Below, in pieces: positions 35,145 through 43,310 of a stretch of 64,000 nucleotides of DNA. The stretch comes from Planctomycetaceae bacterium (lineage in GTDB: Bacteria; Planctomycetota; Planctomycetia; Pirellulales; Pirellulaceae). The position numbers and the translations under genes are program-made. How positions within the stretch are numbered: the first letter of the stretch is position 1; each line of letters opens with the position of its first letter. The stretch spans positions 247,406-311,405 of the forward strand of contig JAIYDN010000112.1 in NCBI GenBank assembly GCA_027487485.1, in the 5' to 3' direction. Under the pieces are notes generated by a model. It worked only from the letters and a program-made list of their open reading frames with translations, searched no databases and had not been told where the DNA came from.

Positions 35145-36287
35145 TTAGCGAACTTCGGACAGACTGCATAGATGGGCGTCGATGACTGCTTGTGGGCAGC
35201 TCCAAACCAGAAAAAACAAAGCTTCACAGCACCATCGCCCCACCTCGTGATCCTCGACAAAGCCTGCTCCCTTGGCTGCTGCTAGGGCAGACTGAGTTGC
35301 TTGCAGAGCCAAGTCGTTCGCTCCTTTACGGAACAAAACTAGGTCTCCCGTCGCATCCCCCGATGCAAATTGAAGAAGCTGGTTCCATTGCGAACGCCAA
35401 GTTTGGACCCACTTGTCCGCAGTGGCACGAAGCTCTGGGCGATTCATGGCTTCGCGGCTTAGAAACTCGATCGCTTTCGCTGCATGCCCGATCGCCAAGG
35501 CCGAAGTTTGCAGCCCACCTGCTCCGTTCGTGCCAGTCGTTACCGAATGGCCAGATCGAGTCGCGTTCATGACGTTCGCGCAGGGGCCATGAAGAAGATC
35601 GTCCTTGGTAACAGCGACTCCATTCAATCGAACGACGTCGGTGCAGCTGGCTGGCAAACCGATCAGAGGCATACCTGGCGAGCAGGAAACGTTGGGGAGG
35701 CTTGTTGGTACTGCAAACAACATTTGCGAGTGAAGCAGCTTTTGGTTCCGGTATTCATCCGATTCGTTGGAATCATTGCGAGCCGTCTGTTCGATAGCAC
35801 CGATCACAATGATATCTGCATGCGCGGCTCCAGTCACCCAAGGGCAGTAGCCGTCCAGCGACCATCCACTCTCTGTTTTCTTGGCGACCAATGGCGGTTG
35901 GGCAAGATGTCGCCGGCTCGTTGAAAGTTGACTGATGCCGACGGTTGCGAACCATTGCCCGGATCCGACTTGCGACAGCAATCGCTCGCGAGCTGAATCG
36001 TTATCGCTTGAATCGATTCTGCGCATGGCAGAGTTGCGTTGCGTCATGATAAACGCGGTGGTCAAGCACCCGAATGCAAGCCACACATAGTAGCGGATCA
36101 GGGATTCAGGGGAACTGGAGAATTGATTTTCCCATGGAGCGCAACGCCGAATCATCTCGGCGGGAAAATCGTCGATCGACAGCAATCGCTTCGAAGATTC
36201 GCGCAGTTCCTCGATCGACAGCTGCGATGCAGTGCCTGGCGGGGCGTCGGAAAATAACGATGGAAGTTCAGGGAATATTGGGGGCAT
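35145..36287 (-). CDS. Acyl-CoA dehydrogenase-like protein
   Basis: About 380 residues from ATG 36287 (GTG 36296 is also in frame). The layout follows the acyl-CoA dehydrogenase fold: an N-terminal helical part, the middle-domain strand ATVGISQLSTSRRHLAQPPL, then GYCPWVTGAAHADIIVIGAI corresponding to the TGxKxWITNxxxAD segment, and a C-terminal helical bundle ending GAGFVEDHEVGRWCCEALFF. The catalytic Glu cannot be placed with confidence. It might be an FAD enzyme with another substrate. It converges with the EF-hand gene, only 2 bp apart. Confidence 0.6.
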   Translation of the reverse strand: MPPIFPELPSLFSDAPPGTASQLSIEELRESSKRLLSIDDFPAEMIRRCAPWENQFSSSPESLIRYYVWLAFGCLTTAFIMTQRNSAMRRIDSSDNDSARERLLSQVGSGQWFATVGISQLSTSRRHLAQPPLVAKKTESGWSLDGYCPWVTGAAHADIIVIGAIEQTARNDSNESDEYRNQKLLHSQMLFAVPTSLPNVSCSPGMPLIGLPASCTDVVRLNGVAVTKDDLLHGPCANVMNATRSGHSVTTGTNGAGGLQTSALAIGHAAKAIEFLSREAMNRPELRATADKWVQTWRSQWNQLLQFASGDATGDLVLFRKGANDLALQATQSALAAAKGAGFVEDHEVGRWCCEALFFLVWSCPQAVIDAHLCSLSEVR

Positions 36288-36390
36288 AGGCCCCACAGTG
36301 TACCAGTTTTATCCCGGTATTACCTCCCGGACGTCTCTCTTTGGGGCAACACAAATATCGGGCCTCGAGTTATCCCCGTGCTCGTTCCCC

Positions 36391-36486
36391 CCCAGCTCCT
36401 CATCCCCCGGCCCCTTCTCCTCGGAGTACCGAAGAGAAGGGGAGATAAGAATTGAGGATGTTTGCGTCGGGCCCCCTTTTGTACCT
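36391..36486. repeat. DUF559 cassette repeat, upstream copy
   Basis: Starts CCCAGCTCCTCATCCCCCGG and ends CCTTTTGTACCT. It contains a hairpin with stems CCCCTTCTC/GAGAAGGGG (36411-36419 with 36434-36442) and TCGG/CCGA (36421-36424 with 36429-36432) around loop AGTA. Confidence 0.85.
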
Positions 36487-36529
36487 GGGCAGGAGAAAGG
36501 GTATAGTTCCTCTTGTTGTTCTAGCTCCA

Positions 36530-36570
36530 CTTCTCCTCCTCGGGAGGAGAAGGGGTTGGGGGATGAGGAG
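36530..36570. repeat. Inverted short copy of the cassette repeat
   Basis: 36546-36570 is the reverse complement of 36396-36420 with two mismatches. A further hairpin CTTCTCCTCC/GGAGGAGAAG spans 36530-36552. Together with the upstream copy this can form a long stem-loop just before the DUF559 start, and it supplies the GGAGG ribosome site. Confidence 0.8.
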
Positions 36571-36578
36571 GTTTGAGC

Positions 36579-37001
36579 ATGGCCTTAGAATGGCAAGATC
36601 CACACAATTTTGCAAAACATCTTAAAAAGGCATCTACGCCTGCTGGCTACTTGTTGTGGCAACTCCTCCGCAATCGACAACGTTGTGGAGCGAAGTTCCG
36701 CCGAGAATACGTCAAGGAACCTTACATCCTCGATTTCTATTGCCCAGAAGCAAAATTGTGCATCGAATGCGATGGCCTCCCCCACTTCACGCCTGAAGGC
36801 ATCGCGAAAGACCTAGCGAGAACCGAATGGCTCAACGCTCAAGGGATCGAAGTCATCCGATTCACTAGTCGCGAAATTGAGAGTGAATCAGAACGCGTAT
36901 TGAAAGAAATCGATATAGCTCTCAAACGATTACTCGATCCCAACCCAGCTCCTCATCCCCCGGCCCCTTCTCCTCGGAGTACCGAAGAGAAGGGGAGGTA
37001 A
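36579..37001 (+). CDS. DUF559 endonuclease-like protein
   Basis: 140 residues from ATG 36579, seven nt after GGAGG. The core KFRREYVKEPYILDFYCPEA, then LCIECDGLPHFTPEGIAKDL and RTEWLNAQGIEVIRF, is the DUF559 fold related to very-short-patch and restriction-type nucleases, with the expected catalytic acidic residues in DFYCPEAKLCIECDG. Activity is unproven for most members. The last 20 residues (PAPHPPAPSPRSTEEKGR and neighbours) are encoded by the downstream repeat. Codon and repeat context suggest acquired DNA. Confidence 0.85.
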   Translation: MALEWQDPHNFAKHLKKASTPAGYLLWQLLRNRQRCGAKFRREYVKEPYILDFYCPEAKLCIECDGLPHFTPEGIAKDLARTEWLNAQGIEVIRFTSREIESESERVLKEIDIALKRLLDPNPAPHPPAPSPRSTEEKGR

Positions 37002-37038
37002 GAATTGAGGATGGTTGCGTCCGGCCCCTTTTGTACCT
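36944..37038. repeat. DUF559 cassette repeat, downstream copy
   Basis: Matches 36391-36486 with about four differences, including GAGGTAAG in place of GAGATAAG, which here provides the TAA stop of the DUF559 gene. It keeps the same internal hairpin. Confidence 0.85.
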
Positions 37039-37319
37039 TGAGAGAAGAATGGGTTTGAGTATGAGCGCCCAGTTGATGGCGCCGCCCGAAGGACCTCGTG
37101 TCTTCAATTCCGTGTGTTCCGTGGTTTAAAGATCGGTTCTTCTATGGAAAATTGCAAGAAGAAGCTGGCAGTGGTCGAGTCAGCTAGTCGGAATTCTGTC
37201 AATTTGGCGTTTGAAGCAATCCCCATTTTCCGAAATCGTCACGCGCCTGTATTTTCTTAAACACCTAAGCCATTACTAGGAAACGACTTGCGACGAACCC
37301 AGGAGGGCGAGCGAGAACT

Positions 37320-37335
37320 TGGCACACAGATTGCT
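37320..37335 (+). promoter_or_regulatory. Consensus-like sigma54 promoter upstream of dnaK
   Basis: TGGCACACAGATTGCT: -24 half TGGCAC and -12 half TTGCT both match the consensus, with GG (37321-37322) and GC (37333-37334) 10 nt apart. It lies 126 nt before the dnaK start. No CIRCE inverted repeat was seen in the rest of the gene-free stretch 37039-37461. Confidence 0.55.
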
Positions 37336-37461
37336 ATTGCTGTGACTCGGTGTTGGAAAGCTTGATTTCTGGAACCTCGAGCAGTGCAGCAGCTCGGGTT
37401 CAATACACCTCCCTATCGCAATTCTCAAGTTAGACAACGTATTTTAGAAGGAATCACAAAC

Positions 37462-39375
37462 ATGGCATCGGGCGAAAAAATCATCGGTATCGACTTGGGA
37501 ACAACCAACTCCGTGGTGGCAGTCATGGAAGGTACCGAGGTGAAGGTTATTCCCAACGCAGAAGGAAATCGGCTGACTCCTAGCGTGGTTGCATTCACTG
37601 ACAAAAGCGAAACGATCGTGGGTGAACCAGCACGACGACAAGCCGTCACGAACCCTCGAAGAACCGTCTTCTCGGTCAAGCGATTCATGGGACGAAGGCA
37701 CTCGGAAGTCGAGTCGGAAGAGAAGATTGTTCCATACCAAGTCGTCGGCGGTGCCAATGAGTATGTGAAGGTGCAGATTGGCGATCAACAGTTTACTCCT
37801 CAAGAAATTTCCGCCAAGGTTTTGCGCAAACTGAAGGAAGCCGCTGAATCTTATCTAGGCCACCGAGTTAGCAAGGCTGTGATCACGGTTCCTGCTTACT
37901 TCAATGATGCTCAGCGACAAGCGACTAAAGACGCTGGCCAGATCGCCGGACTCGAAGTGGCTCGTATCATCAATGAACCAACCGCAGCCGCTCTCGCTTA
38001 TGGTCTAGACAAAACCAAGGATCAAAAGATCATCGTCTTTGACTTGGGCGGCGGTACCTTTGACGTCTCCGTTCTAGAGGTTGCTACCAGCAGCGACGAA
38101 GATAACAGCAGCAAAGTGTTCGAAGTGATCAGCACCAGCGGTGACACGCATCTTGGTGGTGACGACTTTGACCAAGCTCTTGTAAATCACGTTGCGACCC
38201 AGTTCCAAAAAGACAATGGTATCGATCTTCGCAAAGACGCGATGTCGTTGCAACGTCTGCAAGAAGCCTGCGAAAAGGCGAAGAAGGAGCTTAGCAGTCT
38301 GCCTCAAACGGACATTAATCTTCCGTTCATCACGGCAGATGCGTCTGGGCCAAAGCATTTGCAAGTGACAATCACTCGAAGCACCTTCGAAAGCTTGGTC
38401 GACGATCTGATCGAACGCTGCCGAAAGCCAGTCTTGCAGGCTCTTCAAGATGCCAAGATGAAACCATCGGATATCGATGAGGTTGTTTTGGTCGGTGGAT
38501 CCACACGCGTTCCGAAGGTTCGCCAAATCGTCAAGGACATCTTCGGCAAGGAACCTCACCAAGGAGTTAACCCTGACGAAGTGGTTGCCGTTGGCGCAGC
38601 CATTCAAGGGGCGGTTCTTTCGGGAGACCGACGCGATGTGCTGTTGCTGGACGTTACTCCTTTGACCCTAGGCATCGAAACCGAAGGTGGAGTTCTCACG
38701 GCGCTGATCGAGCGAAATACGACCATTCCGGTCGAAAAGAAGCAAACGTTTTCGACGGCTGCCGATGGGCAAACCGCAGTCACCGTCAGTGTGTTCCAAG
38801 GTGAGCGCAAGATGGCTCAGCAAAATCGCTTGCTCGACCAGTTCAACTTGGAAGGCATCGATGCACAACCTCGCGGCGTGCCACAAATTGAAGTGAAATT
38901 CGATATCGATCAAAACGGAATCTTGAATGTCTCCGCTAAAGATCTTAAGTCTGGCAAGCAGTCGAGCGTGAAGATCGAGCAATCAAGCGGACTGAGCAAG
39001 GACGAAATCGAACGAATGCGTCGTGAAGCAGAACTACATGCCGACGAAGATAAGAAGTTCGTAGAGTTGGCTGAAGCAAAGAACCGTGCGGATAACACCA
39101 TCCACGGCTTGGAAAAAGCAATGAAGGACCAAGGGGAAAGCTTGAGTGCTTCCGATCGCGAACCGCTAGAGTTGGCGATCAAGAAGGCTCGCGATGCGAT
39201 TGCGACCGACGATGCTGCAGCCATCAAGGCCGCAACCATGGAACTTGAACAATCCGCTCAGGCTTTCCGTTCAACGCTTGGTCCTCAAGCTTCACCCGCA
39301 GGAGCTCCGGCAGGTGACGCCAAACCAGCCAGCGATGATGATGCGATCGATGCAGAATTCGAAGTCAAGAACTAG
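37462..39375 (+). CDS. dnaK: Chaperone DnaK (Hsp70)
   Basis: 637 residues from ATG 37462, nine nt after AAGGA; the upstream in-frame start 37384 has no SD. Hallmarks are [34 protein letters not shown] and the substrate-domain start [18 protein letters not shown]. It ends [12 protein letters not shown], a typical EEVD-like bacterial tail. ATP-driven folding chaperone that works with DnaJ and GrpE, neither of which is encoded here. The nucleotide-binding half contains a short insertion rich in Ser/Asp ([15 protein letters not shown]). Followed by a terminator hairpin. Confidence 0.98.
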   Translation: MASGEKIIGIDLGTTNSVVAVMEGTEVKVIPNAEGNRLTPSVVAFTDKSETIVGEPARRQAVTNPRRTVFSVKRFMGRRHSEVESEEKIVPYQVVGGANEYVKVQIGDQQFTPQEISAKVLRKLKEAAESYLGHRVSKAVITVPAYFNDAQRQATKDAGQIAGLEVARIINEPTAAALAYGLDKTKDQKIIVFDLGGGTFDVSVLEVATSSDEDNSSKVFEVISTSGDTHLGGDDFDQALVNHVATQFQKDNGIDLRKDAMSLQRLQEACEKAKKELSSLPQTDINLPFITADASGPKHLQVTITRSTFESLVDDLIERCRKPVLQALQDAKMKPSDIDEVVLVGGSTRVPKVRQIVKDIFGKEPHQGVNPDEVVAVGAAIQGAVLSGDRRDVLLLDVTPLTLGIETEGGVLTALIERNTTIPVEKKQTFSTAADGQTAVTVSVFQGERKMAQQNRLLDQFNLEGIDAQPRGVPQIEVKFDIDQNGILNVSAKDLKSGKQSSVKIEQSSGLSKDEIERMRREAELHADEDKKFVELAEAKNRADNTIHGLEKAMKDQGESLSASDREPLELAIKKARDAIATDDAAAIKAATMELEQSAQAFRSTLGPQASPAGAPAGDAKPASDDDAIDAEFEVKN

Positions 39376-39410
39376 CTCTTCTTGAGCCCAGTTTTATGTT
39401 TATCTATTTT

Positions 39411-39438
39411 CGTCCCCCAGTTCTGCTGGGGGACGTTT
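39411..39438 (+). terminator. Terminator of dnaK
   Basis: A perfect 10-bp stem CGTCCCCCAG/CTGGGGGACG (39411-39420 with 39426-39435), loop TTCTG, followed by TTTCATTTG. It lies 36 nt after the dnaK stop. On the other strand the stem is followed by A-rich DNA, so it works for dnaK and not for the convergent phosphatase. Confidence 0.75.
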
Positions 39439-39481
39439 CATTTGCGAATCTATTCGCCGATCAATCGTCATTGATCATTCA

Positions 39482-40567
39482 TTACTGGTCTACCGTGGGA
39501 CGCTCTCCGGGTGGCAATTCTTCCTTCGACTCGCCTTCAAAATCCCATGTGGAGTTAGGACCATTGTCTGGGAAATCAACCGTGCCGTATTCATGTTCGG
39601 CGGTAGATATTTCCGATTCGTCGTCGAATTCGACCATGGTATCGAGCTCATTTTCGGGGATCGCAACATCTTGAAAGACGGACTCTTCTGCTTTCTCGGC
39701 CAACATGATCTTCATTCGGGCGACGCGACGCTTTGGCTTCATGAACGTAGAGAAAACAGCGGTCACGTTGTCCGATCCGCCGTCTTGTTTCGCCAGCTGG
39801 ATCAGTCGTTTGCAAGCCGCCTTATTGTCGGTTGATTCAAGCAAGACCGCACAGATTTCGTCGTCCGACAAATGTTTGTTCAATCCATCGCTACACAGCA
39901 AAAGACCATCGCCGTATTTGAGCTCGTCGCGATATACATCCGCGAATACGTTTTCGGCACCTGCGCCCAGTGCATTCACCAACACATTCGACCACTGAGA
40001 CCGCTCTACTTTCGATGGGTCTAGCGTTCCCGCTTTCATCATTTGATTGGCAAGCGTGTGGTCTCGAGTGACCAATCGCAATTTCCCATCACGTAGCAAA
40101 TAACATCGAGTATCCCCGGCGTGCACCACAAATAGCTTAGGCCATGCCACATAGGCAAGAGTCAGCGTTGTGCCCATCCCCTCCAACAAGTTATCCCCCT
40201 CCGACTTGGATTGAATGGTTCGGTGCGCATTCCCAATCAATTGGCGAATTTCGTCGACGAATGCAGCTTCGTTGTCCGATCCTATCCGAACAAGCCATTG
40301 CGAGCTATTAAGGACGGCATTGACAAAAAACTGGATGGCCAATCGACTGGCCTCGCTGCCCCCTTTATGGCCTCCCATTCCATCAGCGACGAAAAACAAA
40401 TACCCCAGAGGACCGCCGAACAACCGCGAAGATTCCGCGACATCTAGTGATCCCGATCGGACCACCATGCTACGCGTTAATTCTGTAACCAAGAATTGAT
40501 CTTGATTATCTTGTCGAACTAGCCCCTTGTCCGTCAGGCCAGCCGAGTACACTTCTACGTAGTTCAT
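39482..40567 (-). CDS. PP2C-family serine/threonine protein phosphatase
   Basis: 361 residues from ATG 40567. PP2C metal motifs are RQDNQDQF, FFVADGMGGHKGG, AGDTRCYLLRDGKLRLVTRD, LCSDGLNKHLSDDEI and GGSDNVTAVF, with all metal-ligand Asp residues present. It removes phosphate from Ser/Thr, opposing Hanks-type kinases or regulating an anti-sigma system. The C-terminal 80 residues are an acidic tail (VEFDDESEISTAEHEYGTVD) with no recognised domain. Longer in-frame starts up to 40693 are unlikely. It converges with dnaK, and a terminator-like hairpin lies in its leader. Confidence 0.9.
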   Translation of the reverse strand: MNYVEVYSAGLTDKGLVRQDNQDQFLVTELTRSMVVRSGSLDVAESSRLFGGPLGYLFFVADGMGGHKGGSEASRLAIQFFVNAVLNSSQWLVRIGSDNEAAFVDEIRQLIGNAHRTIQSKSEGDNLLEGMGTTLTLAYVAWPKLFVVHAGDTRCYLLRDGKLRLVTRDHTLANQMMKAGTLDPSKVERSQWSNVLVNALGAGAENVFADVYRDELKYGDGLLLCSDGLNKHLSDDEICAVLLESTDNKAACKRLIQLAKQDGGSDNVTAVFSTFMKPKRRVARMKIMLAEKAEESVFQDVAIPENELDTMVEFDDESEISTAEHEYGTVDFPDNGPNSTWDFEGESKEELPPGERPTVDQ

Positions 40568-40587
40568 GGATATCCAGTCGTTTAAGC

Positions 40588-40631
40588 AAAAACGGCCCCA
40601 TCTGCAAAAATGCAGGTCTCGACTGGGCCGT
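40588..40631 (-). terminator. Terminator-like hairpin in the leader of the PP2C gene
   Basis: On the minus strand an inverted repeat ACGGCCC/GGGCCGT (40631-40625 with 40598-40592) encloses a second stem CTGCA/TGCAG (40615-40611 with 40606-40602) and is followed directly by five T (40592-40588). It lies about 20 nt before the PP2C start codon, with no upstream minus-strand gene that would need a terminator. A transcription attenuator is possible. Confidence 0.55.
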
Positions 40632-40775
40632 AAACGTGCGGTAATTGGGTTGGTAAAAACTGGATCGGCCCGCCGCGTAGCAAGCGTTACCATGGAAGAA
40701 TCATGCGTTATATTAGGTCTCGCGGTTTCGCTGGCCTATTCCCAATCTTCATTATACCCTATTCGGACTCGAAAC

Positions 40776-42092
40776 ATGACAGTCTCCCTCTCTCGATTTC
40801 GAAGACTTGCATCCATAATCCAAGTCGGTCCTGTCCTCACTTTCCTATCGGTTTTCTTGATGAGCACATTCATTCACGGGCAAGTTCCACCTGCAAACGA
40901 AGATGAGTCTTTAGTCGTCATGGGGCAGTTGCCCGACCCCTTAGTCGGACGCGACGGCCATTTGATTGCCGATCCAACCGCTTGGCCGAAGCAACGCGAG
41001 TATCTGCTGGAATTGATTGGCGAGAACGAATATGGCTTCGCTCCGAGTCAGTCTGCTAAGGTCTCATGGAAAGTCGTGGAGCAAGGTTGGATGTTCGATG
41101 GGAAAACCAAGCGAACTCAGATGGTGGTGACGTTGTCGACGGAGGCCAGTGAATTAAATATCGACTTCGTTTTGTTTTGTCCGGCCCAAATGAAAACGGC
41201 CAAAGGCTGTTTCTTGGGACTCAATTTTCAAGGCAACCATACGGTGGACAAGGATCCGTCCCTTCGAATTCCGACCAGTTGGGTTGCCAATTCTAAGGAA
41301 ACCGGAATAGCCGACCATCGTGCGACGGCTCAAATGCGAGGTTCCCAAGATGCTCGTTGGCCAATCCAAGAAATCAACGAGCGTGGTTATGCAGTGGCCA
41401 CGGCTTATTATGGGGATATTGATCCGGACTTTGACGACGGATTCAAGAACGGAGTCCATGGATTGTTCCCCCAACACCAAGCGTCTGCGGAGCATCCAGC
41501 TCGATGGGGAACCATCGCCGGCTGGGCTTGGGGAATGTCGCGATTGCTGGATGTATTGGTTCAGCAGCCCGAAATTGATTCTTCGCGCATCGCTGCCATC
41601 GGCCATTCGCGGCTGGGTAAAACGGCGCTGTGGGCAGGTGCCAATGACCAGCGTTTTTCGATCGTGATATCGAATAATTCTGGTTGCGGCGGAGCTGCAC
41701 TAGAACGTCGCAATTTTGGTGAGACAGTCGCGCGAATCAATACGTCTTTCCCCCATTGGTTTTGTCCCAATTTCAAAAAGTACAATCAGAACGAAGCAGC
41801 GTTGCCATTTGATCAGCATGCTTTGATAGCCAGTATTGCCCCGCGTCCTGTCTATATTTCCAGCGCGACGAAAGATTTGTGGGCTGATCCAAAAGGGGAA
41901 TACTTGAGCGGCTGGTACGCCACACCTGTTTACCAGCTGCTAGGTTATAAGGGGCTGCCTACCGAAACACCGCCTGTCGCCGATACAAGTGTTGGCGATC
42001 GAATCGGTTACCATAATCGCACCGGTGACCATGACATTCTTGCATTTGACTGGCAACAGTTTATGAACTTCGCAGATCGACACTGGAAGTGA
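40776..42092 (+). CDS. CE15 glucuronoyl esterase-like protein
   Basis: 438 residues from ATG 40776, with a signal peptide that ends near FIHG-QVPP. The serine-esterase nucleophile is in GHSRLGKTALWAGA. The later segments NNSGCGGAALERRNFGE and HNRTGDHDI supply conserved acid and His positions as in the CE15 family, which cleaves ester links between lignin or alcohols and 4-O-methyl-glucuronic acid on xylan. Long enough for the single-domain form. Probably exported to degrade plant or algal polysaccharide. Divergent from the PP2C gene. Confidence 0.85.
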   Translation: MTVSLSRFRRLASIIQVGPVLTFLSVFLMSTFIHGQVPPANEDESLVVMGQLPDPLVGRDGHLIADPTAWPKQREYLLELIGENEYGFAPSQSAKVSWKVVEQGWMFDGKTKRTQMVVTLSTEASELNIDFVLFCPAQMKTAKGCFLGLNFQGNHTVDKDPSLRIPTSWVANSKETGIADHRATAQMRGSQDARWPIQEINERGYAVATAYYGDIDPDFDDGFKNGVHGLFPQHQASAEHPARWGTIAGWAWGMSRLLDVLVQQPEIDSSRIAAIGHSRLGKTALWAGANDQRFSIVISNNSGCGGAALERRNFGETVARINTSFPHWFCPNFKKYNQNEAALPFDQHALIASIAPRPVYISSATKDLWADPKGEYLSGWYATPVYQLLGYKGLPTETPPVADTSVGDRIGYHNRTGDHDILAFDWQQFMNFADRHWK

Positions 42093-42146
42093 TGTTCAGG
42101 TTGGTTCCAAAGTCGTTTTTTATCTTTCTCACACCCAGTTCCAACT

Positions 42147-43151
42147 ATGCTCGATCCGTTTTCCATCCGTTGTTACTTCGATGGCCTCATCAAGCCTCCT
42201 GGATCGCTGGGAATTTGGGAAGAGCTTGCTGAGCGACTTTGTTGGATTCAGCAAACACTTCATCCGGTTGCTGCCCCAGCAGAGTTGGTTGTGTTTGCTG
42301 CCGATCACGGGGTGGTTCAATCGGGTGTGTCGCTGTGGCCATCATCGATAACGTCGCTCATGATTGAGCAGATTGCGACGGGCAACGCAGCATCTTCGGT
42401 GCTGGCTGCTGAGTTTGGGATTGGTTATCACGTGGTTGACGTAGGATCGTTGAACGCACCCAAGGTGGCTCATCCGAAACTGTCTTCGCGAAGGGTTGCC
42501 GCTGGAACTCAAAATTTACTGAATGAACCGGCTATGACATTGCATGAGTTTCGCGAAGCCATGTCGATCGGGGCGGACGAGGCTAGGATGTCGTATTTGC
42601 GCGGGGCCAAGGTCGTGATCGCAGGTGAGATGGGAATCGGCAATACCACCTCTGCAAGTTGTCTAGCGAGGCTCCTGGCTGACGTCCCTTTGGAACAGGC
42701 AGTGGGTGCCGGAGCAGGTTCCTCGGACGATTCTTTTCAAGCCAAGAAGGTGGCTGTACAAACTGCAACAGATCGCGTGTTTGAACGCTGCGGTCGCTCG
42801 ATCGATGAAGCAGCCTTGGCCTCAGTCAGTGGATTCGAAATAGTCGCCATGGCGGGTTTTTACATACAGGCCGCCAAGCAGCGTCAAGTGATCCTGCTCG
42901 ATGGCATGATCGCAACCGCAGCTGCATTAATCGCGCAGCAGTACTACCCCGAGGTGATACACAGCATGATTGCTGCCCATGAATCTCAAGAGCCTGCTCA
43001 CGTTGGGATGCTGGAAAAGCTCACCCTTACGCCGATGTTGCGATGGGGCATGCGGTTAGGCGAGGGAACGGGTGCGTTGGCTCTTTATCCCCTTCTAAAA
43101 GGAGCTTCCGCCTGGGTTTCCAAGATGGGAAAGATTAAGGACTTGAAGTAA
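42147..43151 (+). CDS. cobT: Nicotinate-nucleotide-dimethylbenzimidazole phosphoribosyltransferase
   Basis: 334 residues. The CobT motifs are FDGLIKPPGSLGIWEELAER, VFAADHGVVQSGVSLWPSSI and the catalytic Glu region RLGEGTGALALYPLLKGA near the C-terminus. It makes alpha-ribazole phosphate, the lower-ligand building block of cobalamin. Lies 54 nt after the CE15 gene, and no other cobalamin gene is nearby. The organism may salvage cobinamide. Confidence 0.93.
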   Translation: MLDPFSIRCYFDGLIKPPGSLGIWEELAERLCWIQQTLHPVAAPAELVVFAADHGVVQSGVSLWPSSITSLMIEQIATGNAASSVLAAEFGIGYHVVDVGSLNAPKVAHPKLSSRRVAAGTQNLLNEPAMTLHEFREAMSIGADEARMSYLRGAKVVIAGEMGIGNTTSASCLARLLADVPLEQAVGAGAGSSDDSFQAKKVAVQTATDRVFERCGRSIDEAALASVSGFEIVAMAGFYIQAAKQRQVILLDGMIATAAALIAQQYYPEVIHSMIAAHESQEPAHVGMLEKLTLTPMLRWGMRLGEGTGALALYPLLKGASAWVSKMGKIKDLK

Positions 43152-43310
43152 CTTGGGATACCAGAGAAAACCATGGAGTTATTTTCGCAGGCTCAACTGT
43201 TCATGAAGCTTGCAACAATCCCCAATCTCATGTTCACGCTTGCCGGCACTCAATGCCAGATTGAGATCGCAAAACCGAGCTACTTGTCCGAAAGTAACCA
43301 GCTAGTTTTT

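Larger units (their letters stand above)
36391..37038 (+). mobile_element. DUF559 cassette bounded by near-identical direct repeats
   Basis: A 96-bp unit at 36391-36486 recurs at 36944-37038 with about four differences plus one single-base length change. Between them lie an inverted, shortened copy (36530-36570) and a DUF559 nuclease-like gene (36579-37001). The gene's SD (GGAGG) lies in the inverted copy and its stop codon in the downstream repeat. No transposase or target-site duplication was found, so mobility is inferred. Confidence 0.6.

Noticed and set aside
36309..36530. Short ORFs in the repeat region before the DUF559 gene
   Set aside because: They only read through the repeats, with low-complexity translations on both strands.
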